The position numbers and the translations under genes are program-made. Positions 9,084 through 17,491 of a stretch of DNA of 64,000 nt are shown here, piece by piece. Position 1 is the first letter of the stretch. Every line of letters begins with the position of its first letter. A model generated the notes under the pieces. That model searched no databases, was not told where the DNA came from, and saw only the letters and a program-made list of their open reading frames with translations. The DNA is from CS4-C045 sp963844115 (GTDB lineage Bacteria; Planctomycetota; Planctomycetia; Pirellulales; UBA7805), in contig CAWJNN010000038.1 in assembly GCA_963844115.1 (NCBI GenBank), positions 1 through 64,000 of the forward strand, read 5' to 3'.

Positions 9084-10528
9084 TAATGGGTAGTTGCCGT
9101 TGTCGCTTGTTCGTGAAAAAACTTGCGTAATATATTGCGAGTCAATTGAAAACGAAAGTCGGCCGTTCCTCGGACATCCGATATCGGCGTAATCTCGCGA
9201 ACAGCGATATCGCCGGCGTCTTGCATGGTTTGTTCTGTGAACGGTTTGTTGGCCAAAAAGTCTTCGGTTTGACGAGCTCGTAGGATCGTGGGGCCGACGC
9301 CTCCAAAAGCGATCTTGGTTGAGTCGATCGTGTCGCCGTCAAGTCGCATCAAGATCGCGGCCGTAAAACTGGAAATATCCAAATCGCGCCGCCGCGAGAC
9401 CTTGTAAAGACGTAAAGTCTGGTCGTCATCGGGCAACGGAATTCGCACGCGGGCCAGGAGTTCGCCCGCCTGCAGGTCCATCTGCTTGTAGCCCTGATAG
9501 AAATCGTTGATGTTTAGTTTCCGCGTACCCGCCGGCCCGGCTAACTCCAATTCGGCGCCAACAACGTATAAGAAAGGAAGCGAATCCGCGATGGGTGACG
9601 CATTGGCAATATTGCCGCCGATCGTCCCGACATTGCGGATCTGCGGGGATCCAAACAGTTCCAAAATGCCGGCAAATTGAGGTGCGGCCTGGCGGCAGAC
9701 CTCCTCGATCGCCGTCCAGGTGGCACGCGCACCAGCAATAAGTTGTCCGCCGGCAACGTCGACGGCATCCAATGCTTCGACCCGATTCAAATCCAGGATC
9801 ACGTCCGGCTTGATCAAACCCTTATTGATTCGCACGCCCAAGTCGGTCGCTCCGGCGACGATGGTCGCCGCAGGATGCTGGTCGAGGAATTCCACCGCCG
9901 AATCCAAGTCGATCGGACTGTAGAACATTCGATTCCCGCGGGCGCCGAGGGCTTGCACCTCGACCGGGTCGCCGGCGCAGGCGGCGAAGTCTGCCAGCAT
10001 CTCGCCTGGCGGATACAACTGGTCGATTCGTTGATGAGTGTCCGTTTCGCCGGCCCGAATGCCCGCTTCGATAATCGGTGTATAGCCAGTGCAGCGGCAG
10101 AGGTTTCCGGTAAGGCCGTAGCGCAAATCCGACTCCGCCAGGCGGTCTTTGCATTCCAGCAGTCCGGTCATCGTCACGACAAAACCGGGCGTGCAGAAAC
10201 CACATTGTGAGCCATGACAGTCGACCATGGCCTGCTGAACCGGCGACAGGCTACCGTTTCGTCTCAGTCCTTCGACGCTTAGGACGTGCGTATTGTCCAA
10301 TTGAAATACGAACTGGATACACGCATCGACCGCCTGATAGACCATACGGCCGCCGCGAGGGCGACCGATCAGGACACTGCACGCGCCGCAGTCGCCTTCG
10401 CTGCAGACGATCTTCGTACCGACTAAACCTTGAACTTCCCGCAGATAGTCGGAAAGCGACAGAAATGCTTGTTGGCCCGAAACCTTGCGGCACTGGCCGT
10501 TCACGTAAATAAGTACGTGCTCGCGCAT
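9083..10528 (-). CDS. xdhA: Xanthine dehydrogenase [2Fe-2S]/FAD subunit
   Basis: A 481-residue small subunit that passes electrons from the molybdenum centre through two [2Fe-2S] clusters to FAD. The N-terminal ferredoxin-like domain has CSEGDCGACSVL; the second cluster domain has SQCGFCTPGFV and NLCRCTGYTPII. The FAD-binding domain shows TIVAGATDLGV and TIGGNIANASPIADSLP. The start is taken as ATG 10528 (MREHVLIYVNGQ), where homology to the family begins; the frame stays open upstream to 10681 but that would overlap the divergent promoter region. It is the first gene of the minus-strand xdh cluster and intact. Confidence 0.93.
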   Translation of the reverse strand: MREHVLIYVNGQCRKVSGQQAFLSLSDYLREVQGLVGTKIVCSEGDCGACSVLIGRPRGGRMVYQAVDACIQFVFQLDNTHVLSVEGLRRNGSLSPVQQAMVDCHGSQCGFCTPGFVVTMTGLLECKDRLAESDLRYGLTGNLCRCTGYTPIIEAGIRAGETDTHQRIDQLYPPGEMLADFAACAGDPVEVQALGARGNRMFYSPIDLDSAVEFLDQHPAATIVAGATDLGVRINKGLIKPDVILDLNRVEALDAVDVAGGQLIAGARATWTAIEEVCRQAAPQFAGILELFGSPQIRNVGTIGGNIANASPIADSLPFLYVVGAELELAGPAGTRKLNINDFYQGYKQMDLQAGELLARVRIPLPDDDQTLRLYKVSRRRDLDISSFTAAILMRLDGDTIDSTKIAFGGVGPTILRARQTEDFLANKPFTEQTMQDAGDIAVREITPISDVRGTADFRFQLTRNILRKFFHEQATTATTH

Positions 10529-10601
10529 GAATCGCCAATCAGGCTGAGGGCATCCGCTGCGATTTCTCCTGCAGCAAACGGTGCGGTAGCACGACGAATA
10601 C

Positions 10602-10632
10602 TTGGAAACCGCGGTTGCAAGATTATAATCTT
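10602..10632. promoter_or_regulatory. Divergent promoter/operator: palindrome with back-to-back TATAAT boxes
   Basis: The 142-bp gap between xdhA (minus) and allantoate amidohydrolase (plus) contains a perfect 14-bp palindrome AAGATTATAATCTT at 10619-10632. It holds a consensus -10 box TATAAT on the plus strand (10624-10629) and its mirror image on the minus strand (10622-10627). A plus-strand -35-like TTGGAA lies at 10602-10607, 16 bases upstream. A clear minus-strand -35 box was not found. The symmetry suits a shared operator for both halves of the purine cluster. Confidence 0.5.
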
Positions 10633-10670
10633 TTCTTACATCTCTAGTTACGATTATTCCGCAGGGGATT

Positions 10671-11969
10671 GTGGTGGTCAACAGTGACGTGCAAACCGAA
10701 CCGTTTCCGTTCGGGGCGGAAGAGATCGATGCACCAGCAAGCCGTGTGTTTGAGCGTTGTGATCAACTTGCGCAGTTCAGCGAAGATTCAGATCGGATCA
10801 CACGGCGATTCTGTTCCGCGCCGATGCTGGACGTTTATCAGTTGGTAAGGCAATGGATGGCCGCCGCAGGTATGACATGCCGTATCGACGCCATTGGAAA
10901 CCTGATCGGCAGCTACCCATCAGCCTCGGGATTGCCCGGGCCGCGGTTACTGATCGGTTCCCACCTGGATACGGTACCCGGCGCCGGGCGATATGACGGC
11001 ATCTTGGGGGTACTGCTGGGATTGGCCGTCGCAGAGATCCTGTTCAGCCGCAATGTTCAGATGCCGTTCCCGATCGACGTCATCGCCTTTTCGGACGAAG
11101 AAGGAGTCCGCTACGGCACGTCGATGCTGGCGAGCCGAGCGGTCACCGGCGACTTTAACGTTGAAGAACTGCAACGAGTGGATGATGACGGCGTCACGAT
11201 GGAACAGGCGTTAACGGCTTTCGGGACAGACACCAGCAAAATGACCGAGGCAGCGTATCGTCCGGAGGAGATTGCCTGGTATCTGGAAGCGCACATCGAG
11301 CAGGGACCGGTCTTGGATCAGGCAGGGGAACCGCTGGGGATCGTTCAAGCCATCGCCGGTCAGACGCAACTGGCGGTCCGAATTGATGGTGAAGCGGGTC
11401 ACGCCGGCACGGTCCCGATGCAAGGTCGACGTGATGCGATGACAGGTGCCGCCGAGTTGGCATGTCGCGTCGAAGCGATAGGCGGTGAGACGACGGATCT
11501 GGTTGCCACGGTCGGTCGACTTCAGGTCGAACCCAATGCGACGAATGTCATTCCTGGACGGGTCCGACTTGCAATTGACATCCGGCATCAAGATGACAAG
11601 ATTCGAGATCAGGCGGTGCGCCGAATATTGGAAGCTGCCGAAGCGATCTGCACGCGTCGCGAATTGAAACTGGAAGTCGAACGCGAACAAAGCCGTCCGG
11701 CCGTCCCCATGGACCAGCGCGCCAGCGATTGTCTCGAACAGTGTGTGCTCGACGCGGGATATCGCTCGTTACGTCTGACCAGCGGCGCGGGGCATGACGC
11801 GGCAAGTTTCGCGACAATTGCGCCAACGTCGATGCTTTTCCTGCGATGTCTCCACGGGATCAGCCATCACAGCGACGAACAGGTATCGTCGCCAGACGTG
11901 CGAGCGGCTTTGGATGTCATGCTGCGTTTCGTCTGGTCGCTGCAATACGGCTTCGTTGTGAACCAATAG
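10671..11969 (+). CDS. allC: Allantoate amidohydrolase (M20 family)
   Basis: A 432-residue dinuclear-metal hydrolase expected to convert allantoate to ureidoglycine, CO2 and ammonia. The M20 metal ligands are visible: GSHLDTVPGAGRYDG (His, Asp), AFSDEEGVRYG (Glu), YLEAHIEQGP (His) and the late CLHGISHHSDE (His). The FSDEEGVR form resembles plant and bacterial allantoate amidohydrolases. The start is a GTG at 10671 or the next codon; there is no ATG near. It heads the plus-strand ureide operon, divergent from xdhA. N-carbamoyl amino acid hydrolases are the nearest alternative, but the surrounding pathway favours allantoate. Confidence 0.85.
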   Translation: MVVNSDVQTEPFPFGAEEIDAPASRVFERCDQLAQFSEDSDRITRRFCSAPMLDVYQLVRQWMAAAGMTCRIDAIGNLIGSYPSASGLPGPRLLIGSHLDTVPGAGRYDGILGVLLGLAVAEILFSRNVQMPFPIDVIAFSDEEGVRYGTSMLASRAVTGDFNVEELQRVDDDGVTMEQALTAFGTDTSKMTEAAYRPEEIAWYLEAHIEQGPVLDQAGEPLGIVQAIAGQTQLAVRIDGEAGHAGTVPMQGRRDAMTGAAELACRVEAIGGETTDLVATVGRLQVEPNATNVIPGRVRLAIDIRHQDDKIRDQAVRRILEAAEAICTRRELKLEVEREQSRPAVPMDQRASDCLEQCVLDAGYRSLRLTSGAGHDAASFATIAPTSMLFLRCLHGISHHSDEQVSSPDVRAALDVMLRFVWSLQYGFVVNQ

Positions 11970-11994
11970 TTGTGAGCCAATAGAAAGGACGTCG

Positions 11995-12738
11995 ATGGAA
12001 CCCTTGGGATACACACGTGCGGCGATTCGTTCGAACTATGCTTTGATTTCGCCAGATACGCACGTTCGCACGAACCTCGCGGGCTGGGGGAATACCGAGG
12101 GCGTCGTGCACATTTCGCCGCAAATCGGAGCGGGGTTTACCCAGACAACAGCTTTTATGGCGGCTGGCGGAAGTAGTGCGCTGCCGCCCGAAGATGTTGA
12201 ACGATTCCTGTATGTACGGACTGGTTCCGTATCGTTGAACGCTGGGGGCAAGGATCACCAACTTCGGGTCGGTGGCTACGCTTTCCTGCCGGCCGATTGC
12301 CGGCACGAAGTCATTGCGGCCGTGGATGCCGAGTTAGTCCTGTTCGAGAAGGACTTTCAGCCGTTGTCGGATGGACGAGAACCGGATCTGGTGATAGGCC
12401 ACGAAGACGACGTCGAAGGCGAAGCTTTTCAGGGCGACGAGGACGCGCGGCTAAAGAAGCTGTTGCCGGACGACAGCCCCTTCGATATGTCAGTTAATAT
12501 CTTTACCTATCAGCCGGGTGCCACATTGCCTCAAGTCGAAATTCATGTGATGGAGCATGGGCTGTTGATGCTGGCTGGGGCCGGTGTCTATCGGCTGGAC
12601 GACGACTGGCATCCCGTACAGGAAGGCGACGTAATCTGGATGGGACCGTATTGCCCGCAATGGTTCGTGGCGTCAGGTAAAACGCCTGCCAGATATTTGT
12701 ATTACAAAGACGTCAACCGCGACCCACTGGATATCTAG
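11995..12738 (+). CDS. allE: (S)-ureidoglycine aminohydrolase
   Basis: A 247-residue bicupin that releases ammonia from (S)-ureidoglycine to give (S)-ureidoglycolate, preventing its non-enzymatic decay. The C-terminal cupin has the Mn-binding set EIHVMEHGLLML (Glu, His, His) and CPQWF (Gln), as in the plant enzyme. The N-terminal cupin includes FLYVRTGSVSL and GGYAFLPADCRHEV. The start ATG at 11995 follows AGAAAGGACG. It lies 25 bases after the allantoate amidohydrolase gene, matching the order of reactions. Confidence 0.93.
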   Translation: MEPLGYTRAAIRSNYALISPDTHVRTNLAGWGNTEGVVHISPQIGAGFTQTTAFMAAGGSSALPPEDVERFLYVRTGSVSLNAGGKDHQLRVGGYAFLPADCRHEVIAAVDAELVLFEKDFQPLSDGREPDLVIGHEDDVEGEAFQGDEDARLKKLLPDDSPFDMSVNIFTYQPGATLPQVEIHVMEHGLLMLAGAGVYRLDDDWHPVQEGDVIWMGPYCPQWFVASGKTPARYLYYKDVNRDPLDI

Positions 12739-12761
12739 CTGGAGACCCCTAGTTGGAGTCC

Positions 12762-12782
12762 CGCCTTTAAGCGGTCTGTAAT
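12762..12782 (+). repeat. Degenerate copy of the GCCGCCTAAAGGCGG element
   Basis: The gap between the aminohydrolase gene and the next gene contains AGTTGGAGTCCCGCCTTTAA, then GCGG: a minus-oriented, diverged copy of the element seen intact at 20897 and 26373. Confidence 0.4.
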
Positions 12783-12833
12783 GAGAATACCCGACGTTGA
12801 CGAACGTCATGTGACGATTCGTTTCCTTGAACC

Positions 12834-14083
12834 ATGACGATATCGCCGAAAATCGACATCGATCGACTCGCGAGCGAGATTGAAACGCTGGCCGGTTTTT
12901 CGGATGCGCCGCCGCCGGCCGTTACCCGCGTGCTGTTTACGTCGCAGGATCTCGCGGCACGCGACTATCTGAAGGGGCTATTTACCGCGGTAGGATTGGA
13001 CGTGCGAGTCGATGCGGTCGGGAATATCTTTGCGCGATGGCACGGCGGCGATCCGTCTGCGGCGGCCGTGGGAACCGGTTCGCATACGGACGCGATACCT
13101 CATTCCGGCCGCTATGACGGCACGGTCGGCGTGTTGGGTGGGTTGGAAGCGATTCGTTCGCTGCAGGCTGCGGGATTTCAGCCGAAGCGTTCGATCGAAC
13201 TGCTGATGTTTACTTCCGAAGAGCCGACACGGTTCGGAATGGGATGTATAGGAAGTCGTTTGCTGTCCGGGGCCATCGACGCTGTTGCGGCCGCTGCTCT
13301 TCGCGACGAAGAGGGCGAGTCATTTGAAGACGTGCGATTGGCCGCCGGCTGCAAAGGAACCATCGGTGACGCTCGGCTTGATAACGATTTCTATGCGGCT
13401 TTTGTCGAACTGCATATTGAACAGGGTCCGTTGCTGGAACAGGAAAAGCTGCCGATCGGAGTCGTCACGGCGATCGCGGCTCCGGCGGCCTTGCGAGTCA
13501 TCTTCGACGGCCGAGGAGGACACGCAGGCGGAGTGCTGATGCGCGATCGGGCCGACGCACTGGTCGCGGGTGCAGAACTTGCTGTCCATGTCGAGACCGC
13601 TGCTCTGCAGTTGGGCGGGGAAGATACCGTGGCGACCACCGGGGTTCTGGACGTTCATCCACGAGCGATCAACAGCATCCCCAGCCGCGTGATGCTGGAA
13701 ATCGACGTACGCGACATCGATCTGGCGCGCGCGATTTGGTTCTGGAGGATATTCGGCGACGAGCCGGCGAGATTGCGCAACAACGACAACAGCAGCTGAC
13801 GATCGAAATGATCAATGCGGATCCGCCGGCGACATGTGACCCGGCAGTCGTCGGCGCAATCGTCGACGCTTGTGAAGCTGCCGGCGCGTCGTACAAGAAA
13901 ATGATCAGCCGAGCGTATCATGATTCGCTGTTCATGTCGCTAATCGCACCGACGTCGATGATATTCATCCCGTGCCGCGAAGGCGTGAGCCATCGGCCCG
14001 ATGAATATTCATCGCCGAACGAAATTGCGAAGGGCGTCGAAGTACTTGCCCACTCGCTGGCCCACTTGAGCCAGAAAACCTGA
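12834..14083 (+). CDS. Ureidoglycolate amidohydrolase, plant UAH type (frameshifted)
   Basis: An M20-family enzyme expected to hydrolyse ureidoglycolate to glyoxylate, CO2 and two ammonia. The N-terminal part (ATG 12834) has GTGSHTDAIPHSGRYDGTVG, LLMFTSEEPTRFGMGCIGSR and ELHIEQGPLLE; the SHxDAIP.SG.YDG and SEEPTRFG forms match plant UAH, as I recall that family, rather than AllC. The C-terminal part (ISRAYHDSLFMSLIAPTSM; GVSHRPDEYSSP) is in another frame up to 14083. The switch is in the GCGCGCGC run at about 13724-13732, where one extra base would give a continuous protein of about 415 residues. Second M20 gene of the operon, and not redundant with the first. Confidence 0.85.
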
Positions 14084-14150
14084 GGTTCCGAGGATTTCAT
14101 AAAAGATGATGCGCTGTGAAAACAAAGTCGTGAAGGGTAAGGCATAGTTC

Positions 14151-15002
14151 ATGCATGTTGCAAACCAATCCTATGGGAAGTCACGCGTGAGGTTGACCCG
14201 TGTGACGCGCAAAGGAGATCGCCATTTCATTATCGAGCTGACCGCGGATATCCGACTGGATGGCGACTTCAACGCGACGTATGAAACCGGCGATAACAGT
14301 TCCGTTGTCCCGACCGACACGATGAAGAACACGGTCTACGCACTCGCCAAACGCAAAGGCGCACCCGACATCGAGACCTTTGCGCAGACCCTGGCACGGC
14401 ACTTTACGCAGAACTTCGACCAGGTGGACACTGCCCACGTGCGACTGACCGAGCGGCCTTGGAAGCGTCTCGTCTTCGAGGGAGTCGAACATCCCCATGC
14501 GTTTTTGGGCACCAGCAGTGAACGAGCAACGTGTGCCGCGACGGCTACGGGGTCGGGGTCGGAAGTTCAGGTTGTCTCAGGCATTCAGGATCTCGTGGTC
14601 CTGAAAACTACCGGCTCGGGCTTTGTTGGTTATGTGAAGGACGAGTTCACATCGTTAAAGGAAACAGAAGATCGTATTCTCGCTACGAATGTGGCAGCCG
14701 AATGGTCCTATCGAAACCAGGTCGGCGGTCCCGTAACGAGAATCCGAGTTCGTGAGGTCATCCTTAAAGTATTTGCCGAACAACACAGTCTTTCCGTACA
14801 GCAAACACTGCACAGCATCGGGGCCGCAGTATTGAATGCCTGCCCCGAAATTGAGGCAATTACCCTGGATATGCCGAACCTGCATCGACTACTGGTCGAC
14901 CTCTCGCCATTTGAGATGGATAACGAGAACGAGATCTTTCTGCCGGTCGACGAACCTCACGGGACGATTAGCGCAACGATCACACGTGATGGCACGTCAT
15001 GA
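14151..15002 (+). CDS. Urate oxidase (uricase)
   Basis: A 283-residue cofactor-free uricase converting urate and O2 to 5-hydroxyisourate and H2O2. Catalytic features: SYGKSRVRLTRV with Lys10, and SSVVPTDTMKNTVYALAK with Thr56, the Lys-Thr dyad. Other signatures are SGFVGYVKDEFTSLKETEDR and, near the C-terminus, NLHRLLVDLSPF and ENEIFLPVDEPHG. ATG 14151 fits the family N-terminus. Its stop codon overlaps the allantoinase start by four bases (ATGA at 14999), which suggests translational coupling. A urate oxidase together with XDH, HIU hydrolase and OHCU decarboxylase gives a complete aerobic route to (S)-allantoin. Confidence 0.95.
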   Translation: MHVANQSYGKSRVRLTRVTRKGDRHFIIELTADIRLDGDFNATYETGDNSSVVPTDTMKNTVYALAKRKGAPDIETFAQTLARHFTQNFDQVDTAHVRLTERPWKRLVFEGVEHPHAFLGTSSERATCAATATGSGSEVQVVSGIQDLVVLKTTGSGFVGYVKDEFTSLKETEDRILATNVAAEWSYRNQVGGPVTRIRVREVILKVFAEQHSLSVQQTLHSIGAAVLNACPEIEAITLDMPNLHRLLVDLSPFEMDNENEIFLPVDEPHGTISATITRDGTS

Positions 15003-16380
15003 ACGTGGTGGACGCTCAAGCAGCCAGCGCGATTCGCAGCACTCGCTGTGTGCTGCCCGATGGCTTGAGGGCGGGCGTGATCGTCCTACGTGATCAGCGA
15101 ATCGACGACGTTTTGGCTCACGATGCGACACTGACCGGAGTAGACATTGACGATGTGGGCGATGCAGTCGTTGCGCCCGGTATTGTCGATGCCCACGTCC
15201 ATATAAACGAGCCGGGGCGGACCGAGTGGGAAGGTTTTGAGACGGCCACGCAGGCCGCGGCAGCGGGGGGCACAACCACATTGGTCGATATGCCTCTAAA
15301 TAGTTGCCCCGTGACGACAGACGTCGACGCGCTTCGGCAGAAACGAGCGGCTGCTGGCGGCAATTGCCACGTCGACGTCGGTTTTTACGGGGGGCTGGTG
15401 CCTGGAAACGCGACTCAGATCGGACCACTGCTCGCCGGCGGCGCCCTAGGCATTAAGGCCTTCTTGTGTGATTCGGGTTTGGACGACTTTCCTGCCGTTG
15501 GCAAAGCGGACCTGCAAGCAGCCATGCCGGTTATTGCGAAACATGGTTCCAGGCTGTTGGTGCATTGCGAGCTGGTCACCGGCGTACCGCCGCCTCTGCA
15601 CGATGCGCCAGTTATGCCGAGTTTTGTGCATCGCGACCGGCACAGTGGGAGCTGGATGCGATCGAGCTAATGATTTCGCTCTGCGAAAAGTACACCTGTC
15701 CGGTTCATATCGTGCATCTGTCCACCAGCAGAGCGCTGCCACTCCTAGCGGAAGCAAAACGGAAAGGCCTGCCGCTAACGGTTGAAACGTGTCCACATTA
15801 TCTGTACTTTGCTCAGGAACAGTTGGCAGACGGCGACACGCGCGTGAAGTGCGCGCCGCCGATTCGCGATACGACAAATCGCGATGCTCTTTGGGACGCT
15901 CTTCGCAGTGGCGTGATCGACACGATCGGCTCGGATCATTCCCCTTGCCCGCCAGAAATGAAAATTCTAGATCGAGGTGACTTTGCGACCGCGTGGGGCG
16001 GGATATCTTCACTGCAGTGGACGCTGCCGATTACCTGGACGGCCGCGCGGCAGCGTGGGATTGCGGTCGAGCAGTTGAGCGAGTGGCTTTCCGCCGCACC
16101 CGCCAGGATGCTTGGCTTGGAGGCACGCAAGGGCCGTATTGCGAAAGGTTGTGACGCCGATTTGGTTATCTGGGATCCCGATCAGGAGTTTGAAGTAAAG
16201 CGCGAGCAAATCCTGCACCGTCACAAGGTCACGCCCTACGAAGGCGCACGTTTGGCTGGCGCAGTTCAGCGCACTTATGTGCGCGGCAAACGGGCTTACC
16301 ACGACGGCAGCGTGGCAAGCGAGTACTTCGGAAGCCTGCTGACGACCAGCGGCTCAGATAACTATCGGAACCGAACATGA
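14999..16380 (+). CDS. allB: Allantoinase (frameshifted)
   Basis: A dinuclear-metal amidohydrolase opening the allantoin ring to allantoate. The first frame (ATG 14999) has GIVDAHVHINEPGRTEWEGF (HxH metal ligands) and GIKAFLCDSGLDDF, with the Lys expected to be carbamylated, and LLVHCELVTG. From about 15608 the protein continues in another frame: YAEFCASRPAQWELDAIELM, PVHIVHLST, VETCPHYL and DTIGSDHSPCPPEM (catalytic Asp), ending at 16380. Adding one base near 15604-15611 gives about 460 residues, normal for the family. Both ends overlap neighbours by four bases, fitting a tightly coupled operon. Confidence 0.9.
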
Positions 16381-16862
16381 CGGACCAGAACTCAGAACTG
16401 CGCACGGTGCTGACACAGTGCTGCGCGTCGGATCGTTGGGTGGCTGAGATGGAATCTCGCTGGCCATTTGACAGCCGCGAGTTGATGGAGCAGGCGGCCG
16501 CGGACATTTGGTGGTCGCTTGACGAAGCGGATTGGCGAGCGGCCTTTGCGGCGCACCCAGAAATCGGTGATTTAGAAAGTCTGCGTGCGAGTTTCGCGGA
16601 TACGCGTGCGATGGCAGCAGGTGAACAGTCGGCGGTAGCCGAGGCGGCGGAGGAAACGATTAGAGAGTTGGCCAGTGCGAATCGCGAATATCGAGAACGA
16701 TTTGGCTCTATCTTCATCGTCTGTGCCACGGGCAAGACGGCGGCCGAAATGCTGAGTATATTAAGAAGCCGCCTCGACAACGATCCGGCTGTCGAAATCA
16801 GAATTGCGGCGGCCGAACAACTGAAGATCACTCAACTCCGTTTGCAAAAGATAGAACCGTGA
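16377..16862 (+). CDS. uraD: OHCU decarboxylase
   Basis: A 161-residue enzyme that decarboxylates 2-oxo-4-hydroxy-4-carboxy-5-ureidoimidazoline to (S)-allantoin. Signature residues: AFAAHPEIGD (catalytic His), AGEQSA and FGSIFIVCATGKTAAEML. The ATG at 16377 overlaps the allantoinase stop by four bases. The protein is all-helical with no export signal, as expected. Confidence 0.94.
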   Translation: MTDQNSELRTVLTQCCASDRWVAEMESRWPFDSRELMEQAAADIWWSLDEADWRAAFAAHPEIGDLESLRASFADTRAMAAGEQSAVAEAAEETIRELASANREYRERFGSIFIVCATGKTAAEMLSILRSRLDNDPAVEIRIAAAEQLKITQLRLQKIEP

Positions 16863-17209
16863 CGCAGCGAAGCCCAATCACGACCCATGTTTTGGATCTT
16901 TCCCGCGGCTGCCCAGCATCACAGGTTGCCGTGACATTGGACCGCAAGATGCCGAGCGGCGATTGGTCACCGCTCGCCGATGCGACGACGGACGAGGACG
17001 GCCGAGTGGCTGATCTTCTGCAGTCGGGCAGCTTGAAAGCGGGGCGCTATCGTTTGACATTCGCCACCGGAGACTACTATCAGGCGCAGGGCGTTGAGAC
17101 CTTTTATCCCAGTGTGTCGGTCGAGTTCGAGGTGACGGCGACCGATCAGCATTACCATGTGCCACTACTGGTTAGCCCGTTCGGCTATTCGACCTACCGC
17201 GGCAGCTAG
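16859..17209 (+). CDS. uraH: 5-hydroxyisourate hydrolase (transthyretin-like)
   Basis: A 116-residue HIU hydrolase, the step directly after uricase. The N-terminal signature ITTHVLDLSRGCPA and the C-terminal tetrapeptide YRGS that defines the enzyme are both present, with HYHVPLLVSPFGYSTYRGS between. The start is GTG 16859, overlapping the uraD stop by four bases. Last gene of the plus-strand ureide operon; a hairpin repeat follows. Confidence 0.95.
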   Translation: MTQRSPITTHVLDLSRGCPASQVAVTLDRKMPSGDWSPLADATTDEDGRVADLLQSGSLKAGRYRLTFATGDYYQAQGVETFYPSVSVEFEVTATDQHYHVPLLVSPFGYSTYRGS

Positions 17210-17236
17210 CGGTCACATCCGTCGGAAGCGCATGTC

Positions 17237-17314
17237 GTTTAACACCCAGGCGGAGGCGCCGGCACACCGAATGTTCCGGTCGCTCTTGCCGGCGCCTCCG
17301 GCTGGGCGTTAAAC
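17237..17314. repeat. GTTTAAC hairpin (class A stem)
   Basis: Arms GTTTAACACCCAGGCGGAGG at 17237 and a matching right arm ending GGCTGGGCGTTAAAC at 17314. It lies between the convergent uraH and adenine deaminase genes and may serve as a bidirectional terminator. Confidence 0.8.
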
Positions 17315-17491
17315 GAGCTGATCGAATTTGACACTTATTGCGAAGCGCACGCGAGGTACCGACAACTGAGCCGATCCCGGCGCACAGGGACTAGCCGCGG
17401 GTGAATAGGCGCCGGTTAATGGTCATGCGACGCCGCGGCCAGCAAAACGCGACGTTGGCGCCAGAAAAACCCGACGCTAGCCGCATTCGGC

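Noticed and set aside
10671..14083. Two M20 genes as recent duplicates
   Set aside because: Motifs differ throughout (FSDEEGVR against SEEPTRFG), so they are functionally distinct enzymes.
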